A stretch of DNA of 7,640 nt from the NCBI GenBank assembly GCA_903953615.1, contig CAJBKH010000350.1, positions 1-7,640 on the forward strand, given 5' to 3'. Every line of letters begins with the position of its first letter. The stretch's first letter is position 1. This document shows, in pieces, positions 1 through 6,489 of the stretch. Under the pieces are notes generated by a model. It did not search any database. It had not been told where the DNA came from and worked only from the letters and a program-made list of their open reading frames with translations. The translations under genes and the position numbers were made by a program. This DNA is from an uncultured Bacteroidota bacterium. GTDB lineage: Bacteria; Bacteroidota; Bacteroidia; NS11-12g; UBA955.

Positions 1-100
1 ACAGTTTTGCTAAATTGTAAACAGATTGAATGGGGCCACCGGCTCTGTAGCCTGGCACATACCAGTCGGTAAAAATTAAAATGGTAGTTGGTTTATTCAA
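1..100 (-). CDS. GT4-like glycosyltransferase, N-terminal fragment (runs off left edge)
   Basis: Only the first 33 codons lie in the window. Translated from the minus strand, the fragment reads MNKPTTILIFTDWY, then VPGYRAGGPIQSVYNLAKL. A hydrophobic beta strand followed by a PGYxAGGPxxS loop is the usual opening of GT-B fold family 4 glycosyltransferases, where the Gly-rich loop lies at the active-site cleft; this assignment is from family knowledge. The start is a TTG at 100-98. In this frame a TAA lies five codons upstream and no ATG or GTG lies between, so TTG is the only reasonable initiator. The gene overlaps the 3' end of the amidotransferase gene by 8 nt, which suggests translational coupling as the next gene of the same operon. 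It probably adds a sugar to the polysaccharide repeat unit in the cytoplasm; donor and linkage are unknown. The catalytic C-terminal half is outside the window. Confidence 0.82.
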   Translation of the reverse strand, partial: MNKPTTILIFTDWYVPGYRAGGPIQSVYNLAKL

Positions 101-1913
101 TCTTATTATTTTTTATCCATAAGCCAAGTACTGCCAAATTTAAGATCATGTTCCAACGAATATTGTTTTTATTACTGTAATAATTTTTTCTCAATTCGTT
201 AATAGTATTTGCGTTGAATAAGGGGTGATGACATAGTACATCTAAACCTTCGTTAACAATTGGTTTAAGTTCATTTTTTAGCCAATTTTGCCAAGGTAAA
301 ACGAAACCCATTTTAGGACGGTGAACAATTTCGTCTGGAATCAAATCACCCATGGCATCAACTAACAAGGCCTTGGGAGCCTTGCCCTTTTTAAACGCAT
401 CTGGCAATGACAATACATATTCCACCAGCTGATAATCTAAAAATGGCTCTCTTATTTCGAGTGCATGTGCCATGCCCATTTGATCTGTATCGCGCAGCAA
501 CATCGGTTTAAGATAGTTTTCCCATTCAGCAATAGAAATGGCCTTATATTGATTGGAATCAGGAAAATAAGCATGATTAAATGCTTTGGGTTGATTTAAG
601 ATGGAATTAATTTGCGATTGGGTAAATAATTTTCTAATCGCATAATAGCTATTCTCTAAACTCATATTGCTTGCCAACAATTCGAATTTTTTAGCGCCTG
701 AATAATCCTGTTTAGTATAGTTGGCGGCGGTTGCAATCAATTGACGAATAGATTGAGGTATATATCTTAGTTTTTCAATTGAACCTCCACCTAATCGGTT
801 AAAAACAGGATACCCTCCAAACCATTCATCGCCACCTACCCCTGAGAGTGCTACCGAAATACCCGCACCTTTTACTGCTTTAGAAACAACATAAGTATTT
901 ACGCCATCCCAACTAGGCTGATCTAGCGCGTTCAATGCCGCTGGAAACATGCCCAAAAACTCATCTGCACTTAAGTCAATTTGGGTGTGATTGGTTTTGA
1001 ATTTTTTTGCAATCATGGCTGCATATTTAGCTTCACTAAATTGCTTTTCATTGAAGTTAATATTGTACGAATTAATATTAACACCACACTCGCTCATAGC
1101 CGCAACAACAGCACTTGAATCGATTCCACCTGATAGAAATACACCCAATGGCACGTCGGACATTAGTCTTTTTTCAACAGCACCTAGGAACAATTCTCTG
1201 GTTGTTTTAATTGCTAAATTCTGATTTGTTTCTGTTTCCTTATAATCTTTGATTGACCAATAATTACAAATATCAAAGGTGTTTCCTTTTATGGTCATGT
1301 AGGAACCAGAAGGCAACATTTGGACACCTTCAACAAGTGTTTCATAGCCTGGAATTGTTTGAAAAGTAAGATAATCACTTAATGCGTTTGTATTCAGTTT
1401 TCTTTTAATCAAACCGCTTGCAAGCAGGCTTCTTACTTCCGAAGCGAAAATCAGACTTCCATCATTTGTATGATAATAGTATAATGGCTTTACTCCTAAC
1501 CTATCGCGTACTAAAAATGTTTGATTGCTATTGCTATCATGGAGTGCAAAGGCAAACATACCATCTAGTTTTTCAACACATTGAATTCCCCATTTAAGAT
1601 AGGCCGCAATAATAACCTCTGTATCTGTATTGGTAATAAAAGGGTAGTCGGATAATTGACTTTTTATTCCCTTGAAATTATAGATTTCTCCATTAAATGT
1701 AATGCAAACTTTACCACCGTTTGAAAACATTGGCTGATGACCTGCAGATGACAAATCAATAATTGATAGTCGGGTTTGACCAAAAGCAAAAGAAGTGTCT
1801 ATATAACTGCCTGAATCATCTGGTCCACGGTGTTTCATACTGCTATTCATAGCAGTAACAATGGATTTTGAATCCGCTATACTTGTACCTATAATTCCAT
1901 TAATTCCGCACAT
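93..1913 (-). CDS. asnB: Asparagine synthase B-family glutamine amidotransferase
   Basis: A complete 606-residue protein with the two-domain AsnB layout. The N-terminal class-II glutamine amidotransferase domain (about 2-210) starts MCGI, so Cys2 becomes the N-terminal nucleophile that releases ammonia from glutamine; HRGPDD (28-33), NGEIYN (74-79) and RDRLGVKPLYY (136-146) are the expected glutaminase motifs. The synthase domain has the PP-loop SGGIDSS (261-267), which binds ATP and adenylates a carboxylate, then DQPSWDGVNTY (331-341), SGVGGDEWFGGY (357-368), LRDTDQMGMAHALEIREP (473-490) and RPKMGF (532-537). The family converts aspartate to asparagine, but members inside sugar gene clusters are often thought to amidate uronic acids (WbpS-like), and the neighbours here favour that; it is inference. 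The ATG shares one base with the TAA of the upstream glycosyltransferase (TAATG), indicating coupling. No key residue appears to be missing. Confidence 0.93.
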   Translation of the reverse strand: MCGINGIIGTSIADSKSIVTAMNSSMKHRGPDDSGSYIDTSFAFGQTRLSIIDLSSAGHQPMFSNGGKVCITFNGEIYNFKGIKSQLSDYPFITNTDTEVIIAAYLKWGIQCVEKLDGMFAFALHDSNSNQTFLVRDRLGVKPLYYYHTNDGSLIFASEVRSLLASGLIKRKLNTNALSDYLTFQTIPGYETLVEGVQMLPSGSYMTIKGNTFDICNYWSIKDYKETETNQNLAIKTTRELFLGAVEKRLMSDVPLGVFLSGGIDSSAVVAAMSECGVNINSYNINFNEKQFSEAKYAAMIAKKFKTNHTQIDLSADEFLGMFPAALNALDQPSWDGVNTYVVSKAVKGAGISVALSGVGGDEWFGGYPVFNRLGGGSIEKLRYIPQSIRQLIATAANYTKQDYSGAKKFELLASNMSLENSYYAIRKLFTQSQINSILNQPKAFNHAYFPDSNQYKAISIAEWENYLKPMLLRDTDQMGMAHALEIREPFLDYQLVEYVLSLPDAFKKGKAPKALLVDAMGDLIPDEIVHRPKMGFVLPWQNWLKNELKPIVNEGLDVLCHHPLFNANTINELRKNYYSNKNNIRWNMILNLAVLGLWIKNNKIE

Positions 1914-2959
1914 TACAATATCATTTTATTTAAAGTATTAACCCAATCATCAAGCTCTAATGTTGACCCTTTTTCAAAACTATGGGCGGCCATTTGCCAT
2001 AATTGATCATCATTTAAAGACATTAATTTTTCTAGCTTTTGTTGAAGCATATCAACATTGCCTGCTTCAAAAATACAGCCATTCTGATCATCTAAAAAAA
2101 ATGAAGCTGAACCAATTTTGTCACTTAAAATCATAGGCAAAGCGGACATGGCCATTTCATGTACAGCAACACCCCATGGTTCGAAAAGACTTGGTAAAAC
2201 ATATACGCCGCTTTTTGACAAGTAAGCGCGCATTGCATCAGGTTGAACAAATCCATGGTGTTTGATAAAAGTATTCTCTATGCGTTGATCATATAAGTCG
2301 CCAAAGCCAAAGCAATGCAATTGCCATTGATGGCCAGTGTTGGCATTCGCTTTGATGAATGCATTCCACAACGTTGGTAAATCCTTTTGCTTAATGTACC
2401 GAGCAACACTAATCATCACTTTAGGATAGGGCCCTTTTTGTCTAAGCTTCAGTTCACCAATTGGTTTGAATAAGTTGGAATCAGCCACATACAATCCAGT
2501 GAATATTTGATTGGATTTGAATCCCAACTTTTGAGCATATAATTTTTGGGGTTCACCTGGCACCCAGGTGGCATGAAATAATCTTCTCAACCAAAACGGT
2601 GAAATGAATCTCAAAAGGTATTGTTTTGCAGTTCCTAACCATTGGTTATCGATAAATACCACATTTTTGGCGCTTGTTCGGTATTTTTTAATAACACTTA
2701 AATAGAATTTATTTCCCCACCCCGAACATAGAATTAATTGAGGTGAAAATTGATCAATTTCTTGTTGAATTTTTTCCTCTGAATCCTTTGAATATTGAAT
2801 ACTAACAAGGTTGTTTGATAAATCGAAGTTAAATGGAGCCTCTTGATTTACAGGATAGTGAACAAGTAAAATTTTAATGTCCTTTTTCTGCAATAACAAA
2901 TGTTTTACACAGGCAATAAAATAGCCAGCCAACTCGGTATATAAAATTAATACGCGCAA
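1913..2959 (-). CDS. GT4-like glycosyltransferase
   Basis: A 348-residue GT-B glycosyltransferase when started at the TTG at 2959. The protein then opens MRVLILYTELAGYFIACVKH, a clean first beta strand and loop of the GT4 fold. The frame stays open to an ATG at 3055, but the 32 extra residues have no GT-like character and are antisense to the start of the polymerase gene, so I reject them. The C-terminal donor-binding half contains VMISVARYIKQKD (about 181-193), the first strand of the second Rossmann domain, and LFEPWGVAVHE, which carries the EX7E motif (Glu260 and Glu268) typical of retaining GT4 enzymes that bind the nucleotide sugar. It probably acts at the cytoplasmic membrane face on the lipid-linked glycan. 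Its start is 31 bp from the divergent polymerase gene, so it needs its own promoter or read-through from the genes at higher coordinates. Its stop runs into the amidotransferase start. Sugar specificity cannot be told. Confidence 0.88.
   Translation of the reverse strand: MRVLILYTELAGYFIACVKHLLLQKKDIKILLVHYPVNQEAPFNFDLSNNLVSIQYSKDSEEKIQQEIDQFSPQLILCSGWGNKFYLSVIKKYRTSAKNVVFIDNQWLGTAKQYLLRFISPFWLRRLFHATWVPGEPQKLYAQKLGFKSNQIFTGLYVADSNLFKPIGELKLRQKGPYPKVMISVARYIKQKDLPTLWNAFIKANANTGHQWQLHCFGFGDLYDQRIENTFIKHHGFVQPDAMRAYLSKSGVYVLPSLFEPWGVAVHEMAMSALPMILSDKIGSASFFLDDQNGCIFEAGNVDMLQQKLEKLMSLNDDQLWQMAAHSFEKGSTLELDDWVNTLNKMIL
2554..2570. repeat. Perfect 7-bp inverted repeat inside a glycosyltransferase gene
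   Basis: CACCTGG, a 3-nt spacer CAC, and CCAGGTG form a perfect GC-rich hairpin in otherwise AT-rich coding DNA. On the minus strand it falls in codons for Thr-Trp-Val-Pro-Gly, a segment likely constrained by protein function, so it may be a by-product of codon content. No T-run follows, so it is not a terminator. Confidence 0.5.
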
Positions 2960-2964
2960 TAATT

Positions 2965-2972
2965 TACTTTTG
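2965..2972 (+). promoter_or_regulatory. Candidate Bacteroidota -7 promoter element for the polymerase gene
   Basis: TACTTTTG matches the Bacteroidota sigma-ABfr -7 consensus TAnnTTTG exactly and is followed by CA, as is common. Transcription would begin near 2978-2979, giving a leader of about 12 nt before the ATG at 2991. I see no TTG -33 element at the usual distance upstream, so the support is one-sided. Such an octamer arises easily by chance in AT-rich DNA, but its place in the only intergenic gap of the window supports it. Confidence 0.42.
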
Positions 2973-3004
2973 CAAAGATTACCATTTAAAATGAATTTCA
3001 AAAA
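2973..3004 (-). promoter_or_regulatory. Candidate divergent promoter for the 1913-2959 glycosyltransferase
   Basis: Read on the minus strand, TTTTTG (2999-3004) lies 17 nt before TAATCTTTG (2973-2981). This resembles the Bacteroidota TTTG/TAnnTTTG promoter, but the -7 box has one extra base between TA and TTTG. The start of transcription would be near 2967, only a few bases from the TTG start codon at 2959, so the message would have a very short leader. The -33 part lies inside the first codons of the polymerase gene. The TTTG boxes of this and the plus-strand promoter form the palindrome TTTGCAAA (2969-2976). Confidence 0.3.
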
Positions 3005-4328
3005 CATTCTTAGTTGGTGTATGGTTGCCTCCATATTTATGGATGATTTTATCATCTTGAGGTTTGTTTTGCCCTTTGATTTTTATGTCTATTATTTCTT
3101 TTTCATAGTAAGTATTGTTTACTACATGTTTTCTAAAAAAACGGTTAAACTGCTGCCATCCTGGTTTTTTGGATTTACGAGTTTGTTAATTGGCGTCACT
3201 CTATTCGTTACTTGGTTAGACAATTCCTTTGATTTTAAGGTCATGAAACAAATTATTGGTATTACCTTCACTTCGGTGGCCTACTATACCTTTCTCTCCT
3301 ATAACAATTTCAATCTCAAAAAAATATTCAAATGGTATATCAGCATTGCGGTGATTGTCTCCTTATATGGCATTTTTGAAGAGTTTTTGCACTTAGGTGG
3401 TATTCATATAAGTAAGGATATTAGGCGAACCACCTTTGGACTTTACAGGGTTTATAGCCTTATGGGTGAGCCATACTTTTTAGCAGTGGTATTGATACCA
3501 GCGTTTTTCTATTTAGTCTCCAATTTCGCCGGCATACAAAAATTTGGCAAAATGTCCCGAGAGTTTGCAAATATGTTTATTATCGGTATTTGCTTTGTCT
3601 TAACTTTTTCTACAGCTGGGTTAATCGGTTTTGCACTCGTTATTATCTTTTGGTTATATAATAGAAAGTATTTTTCGGTCACCAATTGGAAAATAATTTT
3701 CCTGCCGCTTGTGATACTCCTACTGACAGTTTTATTTACCAATGTAAAGGATGGTTGGCAAGAGTTTAACACTAAATACACCGAAACACTGAATGCTTTC
3801 ACTGTTAAAAAATTGAGTAAGAAAGAAGCCTCTAGCTTGAACTCAAGTAGTTTTGCAATTTTCTCTAATTACATGATAGCTAAGGCCTCATTCTCCGACA
3901 ACCCAATCACTGGCACTGGATTAGGAACACATGAAAAAAACTACTTGGATAAATTCGGAAATTTCTTTGATGAAGACTTCTTAAAACGCTATGGCGCCTT
4001 TAATGCCAACGATGCCAACTCCCTTTTCTTGCGGTTAATGTCTGAAACTGGTTTACTCGGGCTGAGCTTGTTTTTTATATTTCTATTTAAAAACTTTTTA
4101 TGGCAGAGGGGTTATGCTAATAAAGAATTAAGAGCATACACTTTGATAAACCAAGGTATATTTATTTGGTTTGTGGTGCGATTGGTAAGAACGGGGAACT
4201 ATTTTGGAAATGGATTCTTTTTGTTTTTCTTCATCTATTACTTTTCCTGTAAGATTGTTAAAATGAAGTTGCGCGAACAAAAAGTAAGACTAGAAAACCA
4301 AAGAACAACTATGATTTTAGCGCATTGA
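2991..4328 (+). CDS. O-antigen polymerase/ligase-like integral membrane protein (Wzy/WaaL type)
   Basis: A 445-residue, very hydrophobic protein with about ten to twelve membrane segments by eye. Most lie in residues 10-250, a large polar, presumably periplasmic loop spans about 251-350, and further segments (about 352-370, 386-402, 405-421) precede a basic tail. This topology and the loop motifs FSDNPITGTGLGTHEKNY (301-318) and NDANSLFLRLMSETGLLGL (340-358) fit the O-antigen ligase/Wzy_C superfamily. RVYSLMGEPYFLA (153-165) carries an Arg and a Glu where these enzymes often hold conserved charges. Members polymerise lipid-linked repeat units or ligate the finished glycan to lipid A core; the sequence alone does not decide which, though the setting among glycosyltransferases favours polymerase. 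The ATG at 2991 was chosen over an in-frame TTG at 2970, which lies within the predicted -7 box. It is the only plus-strand gene, and its last 20 bp overlap the opposing glycosyltransferase. Confidence 0.83.
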   Translation: MNFKNILSWCMVASIFMDDFIILRFVLPFDFYVYYFFFIVSIVYYMFSKKTVKLLPSWFFGFTSLLIGVTLFVTWLDNSFDFKVMKQIIGITFTSVAYYTFLSYNNFNLKKIFKWYISIAVIVSLYGIFEEFLHLGGIHISKDIRRTTFGLYRVYSLMGEPYFLAVVLIPAFFYLVSNFAGIQKFGKMSREFANMFIIGICFVLTFSTAGLIGFALVIIFWLYNRKYFSVTNWKIIFLPLVILLLTVLFTNVKDGWQEFNTKYTETLNAFTVKKLSKKEASSLNSSSFAIFSNYMIAKASFSDNPITGTGLGTHEKNYLDKFGNFFDEDFLKRYGAFNANDANSLFLRLMSETGLLGLSLFFIFLFKNFLWQRGYANKELRAYTLINQGIFIWFVVRLVRTGNYFGNGFFLFFFIYYFSCKIVKMKLREQKVRLENQRTTMILAH

Positions 4329-5406
4329 TTGTGACCTGTATAGACACAGGCCATAAGTATTTTTCAGATACTTTTTTATAAGATGAATGTTTTAGTTGAT
4401 AGAGCGCTTCTTTAGAAATGGAACAGAAATAATTTAGGCCATTTAATAATTGATTGGCATTATCGGTTTCAATTAAAAGACCATTTTCCTTGTCCACAAG
4501 CAAGCGCGTGGCACCTGTATCGGTGGCCAATATTGCCAAATTCATGGCCATGGCTTCTAATATTACGGTTGGCATACCTTCGGCAATACTTGGACAGACC
4601 AAACAATCGCATTGGGATACAATGGATTTGATTTGATTCGCATCACGTAATTCTCCATGAAATATTAAATGACTTTTGTTGGCAAGATTATCCGGTGAAT
4701 GGATCCCAATAAAATGAAAAACAAAGGAAGAAGGGTCAATGTCTTGAAGCACCTTGAAAAGTAAATCAAGTCCCTTTCTTTTTTCATTTCTGCCTACAAA
4801 TACAAAATGTATTTTTTCGTTGTGAATAGGTTGATTAGATAACCATTCCTCACCAATCCCGATAGGTGTTTCCTTTATTAATTTGGCGCCCTTTGATTCT
4901 AAAATTTGGGTAAGTTGTCCACCTAATGAAAAGCTAATGGCGCTTTTTTTAATGATGGTATTAGCAGGAATCCGCAATAGCAATTGGGCCAATTTAGATT
5001 TTAAACCAAAGGCCTTTTGATACATTTCTAAACCATGTAAATTGCTTCCAATGGAAACCCCTTTTTTTACAAAATACCAGCCTGTAAACCCTTGTGAATA
5101 GGTAAAATCATAAGGTCTCTGTTGAATATACAACTGATACAAACTTTTAGAATAGCGATAGGAATTATAAACATAATGACCAGGAAAAGGAATTTTCACC
5201 CTTGGAAAATCAACCTTAAAAAAACGAATGTTTAAAGTTTCATCAAAATTAAATTGTTTAACTACCAATGCAGCATCTTTGGCACAATAAAATAAATCGA
5301 CCTTTATGCCATTTAGGGACAAGTATTTTGCCAAATAAAAGGAGTGTTTTTGCATACCTCCAATGGTATCTGGCCATATGCCATCGGCAAGTAATGCAAT
5401 TCTCAT
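4309..5406 (-). CDS. GT4-like glycosyltransferase
   Basis: A 365-residue GT-B enzyme with all expected landmarks. The N-terminal domain begins MRIALLADGIWPDTIGGMQK, where IGGMQKH (15-21) is the Gly-rich loop seen in GT4 enzymes. FVFVGRNEKRKGLD (201-214) is the first strand and donor-phosphate region of the C-terminal domain. SIAEGMPTVILEA (273-285) supplies the EX7E motif with Glu276 and Glu284, the pair that contacts the nucleotide sugar in retaining GT4 enzymes. NGLLIE (308-313) is also typical. The length is normal for the family. Its ATG overlaps the TGA of the upstream SGNH gene in an ATGA junction, a strong sign of coupled translation. It ends in TAG inside the 3' end of the opposing polymerase gene, with a 20-bp overlap, and no terminator hairpin is seen in its own direction. 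Role: addition of a sugar to the glycan, specificity unknown. Confidence 0.9.
   Translation of the reverse strand: MRIALLADGIWPDTIGGMQKHSFYLAKYLSLNGIKVDLFYCAKDAALVVKQFNFDETLNIRFFKVDFPRVKIPFPGHYVYNSYRYSKSLYQLYIQQRPYDFTYSQGFTGWYFVKKGVSIGSNLHGLEMYQKAFGLKSKLAQLLLRIPANTIIKKSAISFSLGGQLTQILESKGAKLIKETPIGIGEEWLSNQPIHNEKIHFVFVGRNEKRKGLDLLFKVLQDIDPSSFVFHFIGIHSPDNLANKSHLIFHGELRDANQIKSIVSQCDCLVCPSIAEGMPTVILEAMAMNLAILATDTGATRLLVDKENGLLIETDNANQLLNGLNYFCSISKEALYQLKHSSYKKVSEKYLWPVSIQVTINALKS
4335..4377 (+). terminator. Possible terminator for the polymerase gene
   Basis: Just after the polymerase stop, two small hairpins lie on the plus strand. The first is CCTGT (4335-4339), a 6-nt loop, ACAGG (4346-4350). 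The second is AAGTAT (4355-4360), a 7-nt loop, ATACTT (4368-4373), directly followed by further T residues to 4377. The second has the layout of an intrinsic terminator, but its stem has only one G-C pair and would be weak. The whole stretch codes for the C-terminus of the opposing glycosyltransferase, so it may be fortuitous. Confidence 0.3.
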
Positions 5407-6485
5407 TTTATGGAATCTTTGGCTTGTTGTTCAAATACCTTTTTTAGGGCTAATTCTTTGCAATGGAAGCCATCGTTGAAAGCTGAATCTTTAAATTGAT
5501 AAACATACGGTGAATACGTACCAATTAATTTTATATGATGCTCTGCAGCGAATTGATTGAAGTATTTTTCAACCTCAAAAGCAATTTGATAATCTTTGCT
5601 CTTTTTAATAAAATCGTATACAATAGGATGGTATGGAGAAATAAAAAATTCTACTTCTATGTTTTTCTTTTGGAGATACTCTATAAACTGTATGAAAATG
5701 GTTTGATACTTTGGAGATAATTGCTTGAATTCGCCCATCGAATACAATGGTGTTTCAGTAATTGATTGCGTGGCATAGCCATTCACTATTTCGAGAGATG
5801 AATTTCTAGAACTTTCCCCATACACAATAGAACCATCCACAACCTTGGTAAATTCTTTATTCATAGTTGAATTCACAGGTTGGTAATGAACATCAACACC
5901 ACGTATAAAATAACGCCACGAAGTTTTAAAATAGGAAAGTGACCAAAGTTGGTTGTATTTAACATACACGGACTGATCCTCAAAAGGTTTCTCGGCATAT
6001 GCTGTTAAACCAAGCTTATCTAACATCTCGTTGTATTCCTTGGTGAGCACTTTCCAGCGTGATTGGTCGTTGTTCTCGTTAAAAAAATAGGGATCTAAAC
6101 CTATTCTTACTTTCTTAATGTTACAGCCCTTATTTTCATATAAATCGTAAATAGCTAATAAGTCTTCAATTGTGGCACCACTTACGCCATTGTTCATTAA
6201 ATTTTCATTAGGGAAAAAGCGCTTACCAAGTTGCATTACTCTGCTTGAACCTAATACAATTACATCTGGACAATTTTTATTATCTGTTATAAAATACCTC
6301 TGTAAAAGCCTTTCATCGTAGTTGGTTACATTGGTCACGTTCTTTCCTTCATTGAGATATCTAACAATTCCTTTCTCGTAGGGTCCTTTTCTAAAAATAT
6401 TCGCTGGATCTTCTTTATAGTTGATGCTAATAATTAAAAGCGGTATTGGCAACATGTAAAGTAATTTTATAATGAACTTTTTCAT
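5403..6485 (-). CDS. Membrane-anchored SGNH/GDSL-like protein, probable partner of the MBOAT acyltransferase
   Basis: A 360-residue protein from the ATG at 6485. It starts MKKFIIKLLYMLPIPLLIIS, one basic-then-hydrophobic segment that should act as a signal anchor and place the rest in the periplasm. The frame extends to 6530, but that start would overlap the MBOAT gene by 41 bp and put a polar stretch before the anchor; the 6485 start leaves a 4-nt gap after the MBOAT stop. SGNH-like signatures are VIVLGSSRVMQLG (75-87), with Ser81 in the place of the GDS serine, NNGVSGA (98-104) supplying the block II Gly, FISPYHP (281-287), and NDGFH (337-341), with Asp338 and His341 as the C-terminal DxxH. 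Such proteins paired with MBOATs (AlgJ/AlgX, PatB) transfer or handle acetyl groups for extracellular glycans, so an O-acetyltransferase role is inferred. Overall similarity to a named family is not obvious by eye, and plain esterase activity cannot be excluded. Confidence 0.78.
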   Translation of the reverse strand: MKKFIIKLLYMLPIPLLIISINYKEDPANIFRKGPYEKGIVRYLNEGKNVTNVTNYDERLLQRYFITDNKNCPDVIVLGSSRVMQLGKRFFPNENLMNNGVSGATIEDLLAIYDLYENKGCNIKKVRIGLDPYFFNENNDQSRWKVLTKEYNEMLDKLGLTAYAEKPFEDQSVYVKYNQLWSLSYFKTSWRYFIRGVDVHYQPVNSTMNKEFTKVVDGSIVYGESSRNSSLEIVNGYATQSITETPLYSMGEFKQLSPKYQTIFIQFIEYLQKKNIEVEFFISPYHPIVYDFIKKSKDYQIAFEVEKYFNQFAAEHHIKLIGTYSPYVYQFKDSAFNDGFHCKELALKKVFEQQAKDSIK

Positions 6486-6489
6486 TGAT

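Noticed and set aside
991..1224. Open frame of 77 codons on the plus strand
   Set aside because: Antisense to the conserved synthase domain of the amidotransferase; no family resemblance or start context, so a shadow of the real gene.
2970..2990. Upstream TTG start for the polymerase gene
   Set aside because: It falls in the candidate -7 promoter box, and the ATG at 2991 directly precedes the first hydrophobic region.
3509..3802. Open frame of 97 codons on the minus strand
   Set aside because: Lies entirely within the polymerase gene on the other strand and has no recognisable motifs.
4545..4554. Palindrome CATGGCCATG
   Set aside because: It is simply the codons for Ala-Met-Ala-Met in the conserved glycosyltransferase motif region.
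4454..4636. Open frame of 60 codons on the plus strand
   Set aside because: Antisense to the EX7E region of a well-supported glycosyltransferase.
5535..5720. Open frame of 61 codons on the plus strand
   Set aside because: Antisense to the SGNH-like gene, with no promoter or motif.
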